Source of the DNA: CAZGGW01 sp964525365
Lineage (GTDB): Bacteria > Bacillota_I > Bacilli_A > RF39 > UBA660
Assembly: GCA_964525365.1 (NCBI GenBank)
Contig: CAZGGW010000022.1
Span: forward strand, 1 to 14,723
Direction: 5' to 3'
Length of the DNA: 14,723 nt
This document shows positions 12,196-14,723 of the stretch, in pieces. The first letter of the stretch is position 1. Every line of letters begins with the position of its first letter. The notes under the pieces are model-generated. The model did no database searches. It saw nothing but the letters and a program-made list of their open reading frames with translations, and had not been told where the DNA came from. Both the position numbers and the translations under genes were made by a program.

Positions 12196-14723
12196 ATTCT
12201 CCTCCTTCTTCTTTTGAAATTAGTAGTGTTAGTTTACCTTCTCTAATATTTCCTGCTACTATTTGTGGTGAAATTCCATAAGATAAACTCTTTATTTCTT
12301 CTTCACTTAATCCCATTTCACTTAAATCTCTAACAGCATATCTTTCATTTACTTCCGCTGCAAATTTAATTAGCCGCTTAGATTCAGGGTAGTGAAGTAA
12401 ATCCGGATTTGTTCTTTCACCACCTACAAATCTAGTTCTGTCTAATGAATCTGCATCTTTTAATATTTCTGCAATTTGCCTTGTTCTCCCAACATCCTTT
12501 TCCTCTACGCCATTCTTTTTTGCAATTCTTTTAAATTCATCATCTTCATATTTTTTACCTCTACGTTCTATTTCATGAAATTCTATTGCAGTAGCAATTA
12601 TAGCAATTTCTTCATCACTATATTTTCCTTTTAATGTTTCTCTAGCATATTCTGCACTTGGCACTGCGTGTTCTTCATGCCCTTCACGTTTTCTCCCACT
12701 ATCATGATATTTTGCTGATATTAGTAACAACTCCCTATCTTCTTCTGAGTTTTTTAACAATTCACTTCCTAACACGCTAGAAAACATTACTACATCCATC
12801 ACATGTCTTGGCCCGTGTATAAAGAATTTAGAATTTATTCCTTCCTCTTTTACTTCTTTTTCTATTTTATCAATTTCTTTAACATTGATTTTTACATCCT
12901 TACTATCAATTTGACTAGACTGTAATTCCTCATTCATTTTAGATTTATCCGCTAGTACATATTCGGTATTTGAAGAATCACAACTCAAAGCATTTCCAAC
13001 TGTAAAACCAGATGCTACTTCTCTTAGACTTATTGAATCTCTTAATTTAGATAATGCTTTTTTTAATGTTTCTCTCTTTGTAGACACTAACGATTCTGAA
13101 GGAGATTTTTGTATAGTGCTTGTATCTTTTTCTACACTAACGCCTTCATTTTTTTCGAGTTTTCTTGGTATTCTCACAAGAGGTACGCCAAGATATTCAG
13201 CTGCTTCTTTTTCAGCTTCGTTTGCTTCTTCTCCTCTTACTACCACTCCACTCGGCTTCAATCCCTCTCTATAAAATACATATTCATTATGATAATCCGG
13301 TTTAGTTGAATATAATAATTTTTTTAATGGATTTAAATGACATTTTCTTGAAGAAGCAATTTTTCTATCATTTTTACCTCCGACACTATATAAATCATAC
13401 TCTGCTCCTATAACTAATGATGATGGAGAGATTTCACTAAAACATAATGTAACATCATCTTTGTCTCTTGCAGGATTCAAAAACTTAGGATTTACGGGCT
13501 TTTTGCCAGAAGCCGTCATCAAACAAATATAAGTTTTTCCTATTAACCTTGGGTATTTAAAGTCGGATATCTTCCCGCCTCCACCATATGCGTTCATTAC
13601 GTGCACTAATACTATATCGTCTGCCGAAAGCGAAACTATTTCTCCTGGATTTCCTTTGGCCGATGCAAGTTGTTCTTTCATTTCTATTCCATAAAACTCT
13701 TTTGCCTTTTTCTCTATATCTTTAAATTCTAGCCAAACTCCATCTAATGATTTTTTATCTGTTTTTCTTAATTCACATACTGCTCTTGCTACTTCTCTTA
13801 AACTTTCTAAATCTTCTTCAGCAGTTATTATTTCCAAAACTTCTAAAAAAGATTTATAGTTTTCTAACATTTCTCTTGCAAATGGATCAGTTATAGATTT
13901 CATTAATTCTTCTGCTCTTGCTGAATCTATCACCTCATCAAGTAATTTAATCATCTCTGTATTCGTTGTATTACAAAGGTTTAAAAAAATTAAATCTTTT
14001 AAACCGCCAATACTTGATGAAGTACTTAAAACCTTTTCATTAGCTTCATCTATTAGTTTATCTATATCTTTTAAGTCTTCTATAGTTTTTACTTTTATAT
14101 CATCTCTATTTAGTTTGAAAAACTTTACTAGTGATGTTCTTTCTTCCTCAGTTAATTTTCTGGATGTCATAATATTTTCACATAATTCTTTGTTATCTTT
14201 ATACTTACCTATATATTTTTCAAAAAAATCTACATCAAATTCAGAGTTTTCACCTTCTTTTTCTGTAAGTAGATCAAAAAGATTTTTAAAATCATGTAAT
14301 TTTCCTGAATTAACAAGCTCAGTAAAATCCAAGTCTATTTCTCTTAAATATACGTATTTATATATTTTCATTAATTCATCCGGGCTAAAAACTCCTAGTA
14401 ATTCTTCTTTAAAAAATTTACTTGTAGATAAAACTAAAGCCGGACCATAATGATAAACTTCTCCCATTTCTTCAAATTTTGTTTTAGATTCAATAAATTT
14501 AAAATTTTCTTTTTGGATATTAAATAGATCTACCATTAATTCGTCACTATAAAGTATTTTTGAAGGCGTGTTTGCATTTATTCGATATCCGTTTGCTACG
14601 GCTAAATCTAAACCTTTCGCTGTTATTACATCTAATGAAAGAATTGCCTCCACTTTGTAAGATGATTCTAATCCTAGTCTTTCATCTGCTAAACATTTGA
14701 GTTTTGCTTCATCTGTACTTAAT
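12185..14723 (-). CDS. Large multidomain protein with C-terminal HD phosphohydrolase domain, 5' end outside window
   Basis: The frame is open to the right edge: 845 residues are visible and the N-terminus is missing. A GTG at 14653 is not the start, because 23 further sense codons precede it. Residues 1 to about 350 are charged, helical and unrecognised. About 355-515 look like a compact domain, with conserved-looking stretches DDIVLVHVMNAYGGGGK, YHNEYVFYREGLKPSGVVV and AAEYLGVPLVRIPRK. About 520-610 are Ser/Lys-rich and linker-like. About 625-800 carry an HD domain: HGPRHV, YHDSGR, HEEHAVPSAEYA, EFHE and KDADSLDRTRF supply the expected metal-binding His/Asp set. HD domains hydrolyse phosphate esters, often of nucleotides; the substrate here is unknown. 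There is no signal peptide or membrane segment in the visible part. The stop overlaps the 57-aa gene. Confidence 0.8.
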   Translation of the reverse strand, partial: LSTDEAKLKCLADERLGLESSYKVEAILSLDVITAKGLDLAVANGYRINANTPSKILYSDELMVDLFNIQKENFKFIESKTKFEEMGEVYHYGPALVLSTSKFFKEELLGVFSPDELMKIYKYVYLREIDLDFTELVNSGKLHDFKNLFDLLTEKEGENSEFDVDFFEKYIGKYKDNKELCENIMTSRKLTEEERTSLVKFFKLNRDDIKVKTIEDLKDIDKLIDEANEKVLSTSSSIGGLKDLIFLNLCNTTNTEMIKLLDEVIDSARAEELMKSITDPFAREMLENYKSFLEVLEIITAEEDLESLREVARAVCELRKTDKKSLDGVWLEFKDIEKKAKEFYGIEMKEQLASAKGNPGEIVSLSADDIVLVHVMNAYGGGGKISDFKYPRLIGKTYICLMTASGKKPVNPKFLNPARDKDDVTLCFSEISPSSLVIGAEYDLYSVGGKNDRKIASSRKCHLNPLKKLLYSTKPDYHNEYVFYREGLKPSGVVVRGEEANEAEKEAAEYLGVPLVRIPRKLEKNEGVSVEKDTSTIQKSPSESLVSTKRETLKKALSKLRDSISLREVASGFTVGNALSCDSSNTEYVLADKSKMNEELQSSQIDSKDVKINVKEIDKIEKEVKEEGINSKFFIHGPRHVMDVVMFSSVLGSELLKNSEEDRELLLISAKYHDSGRKREGHEEHAVPSAEYARETLKGKYSDEEIAIIATAIEFHEIERRGKKYEDDEFKRIAKKNGVEEKDVGRTRQIAEILKDADSLDRTRFVGGERTNPDLLHYPESKRLIKFAAEVNERYAVRDLSEMGLSEEEIKSLSYGISPQIVAGNIREGKLTLLISKEEGGEYGK

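Noticed and set aside
12185..14653. HD protein starting at GTG 14653 (822 aa)
   Set aside because: The same frame stays open for 23 more codons to the window edge, with protein-like sequence, and no convincing ribosome binding site precedes the GTG. The real start is outside.
1..14723. tRNA, rRNA, CRISPR arrays, transposases, prophage or integration sites
   Set aside because: I saw no cloverleaf-like GC-rich segments, regularly spaced repeats, transposase motifs or integrase genes. The holin-like name of the YvlD family does not indicate phage.

Overview
The window looks like chromosomal DNA of a low-GC, Gram-positive-type bacterium (Bacillota, most like Bacilli). The evidence is the very AT-rich sequence, AGGAGG-type ribosome binding sites, consensus sigma-A promoters and gene neighbourhoods known from Bacillus: yvlD-lgt-trxB, rlmB-sigH and nifZ-thiI. 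TGA clearly acts as a stop (trxB and the LOG-family gene both end in TGA), so this is not the Mycoplasma/Spiroplasma code. A reduced-genome, uncultured host-associated Bacilli lineage is a reasonable guess, but it is inference.

Layout. The left end (1-141) holds no gene, only a promoter-like repeat pointing out of the window and an inverted repeat. A minus-strand intracellular subtilisin-type peptidase (142 to about 1190) appears split by a one-base frameshift in a run of six A. It is transcribed from a perfect TTGACA-17-TATAAT promoter, back to back with the plus-strand promoter of a uracil permease (1469-2761). The permease has a leader with a hairpin/U-run attenuator and an in-frame leader ORF, and is followed by a terminator at 2772-2795.

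From 10961 down to 2936 runs a long minus-strand block: yvlD-like membrane protein, lgt, trxB, a LOG-family protein, rlmB, sigH-like sigma factor, an RNase J paralogue with an eroded metal site, a NifZ-type cysteine desulfurase and thiI. Most junctions overlap by 4 bp or are 2-8 bp apart, so translation is probably coupled. Internal promoters are visible before rlmB and before the RNase J gene. NifZ supplies sulfur for ThiI-dependent 4-thiouridine formation in tRNA. RlmB and RNase J add rRNA modification and RNA processing, so the block is largely RNA metabolism plus envelope and redox housekeeping. A possible 39-aa ORF lies between thiI and the terminator.

On the right, a plus-strand PF06541-type membrane protein (11045-11554) converges on, and overlaps, a solitary type IV-pilin-like pseudopilin (11543-11929, minus). 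Next come a 57-aa charged helical protein (12022-12195) and a large multidomain protein with a C-terminal HD phosphohydrolase domain. The large ORF runs off the right edge without a start. The small gene starts inside its last codons, so the two probably form a co-translated pair. This unidentified pair, the frameshifted protease, the degenerate RNase J and the permease leader are the least ordinary parts of the window.
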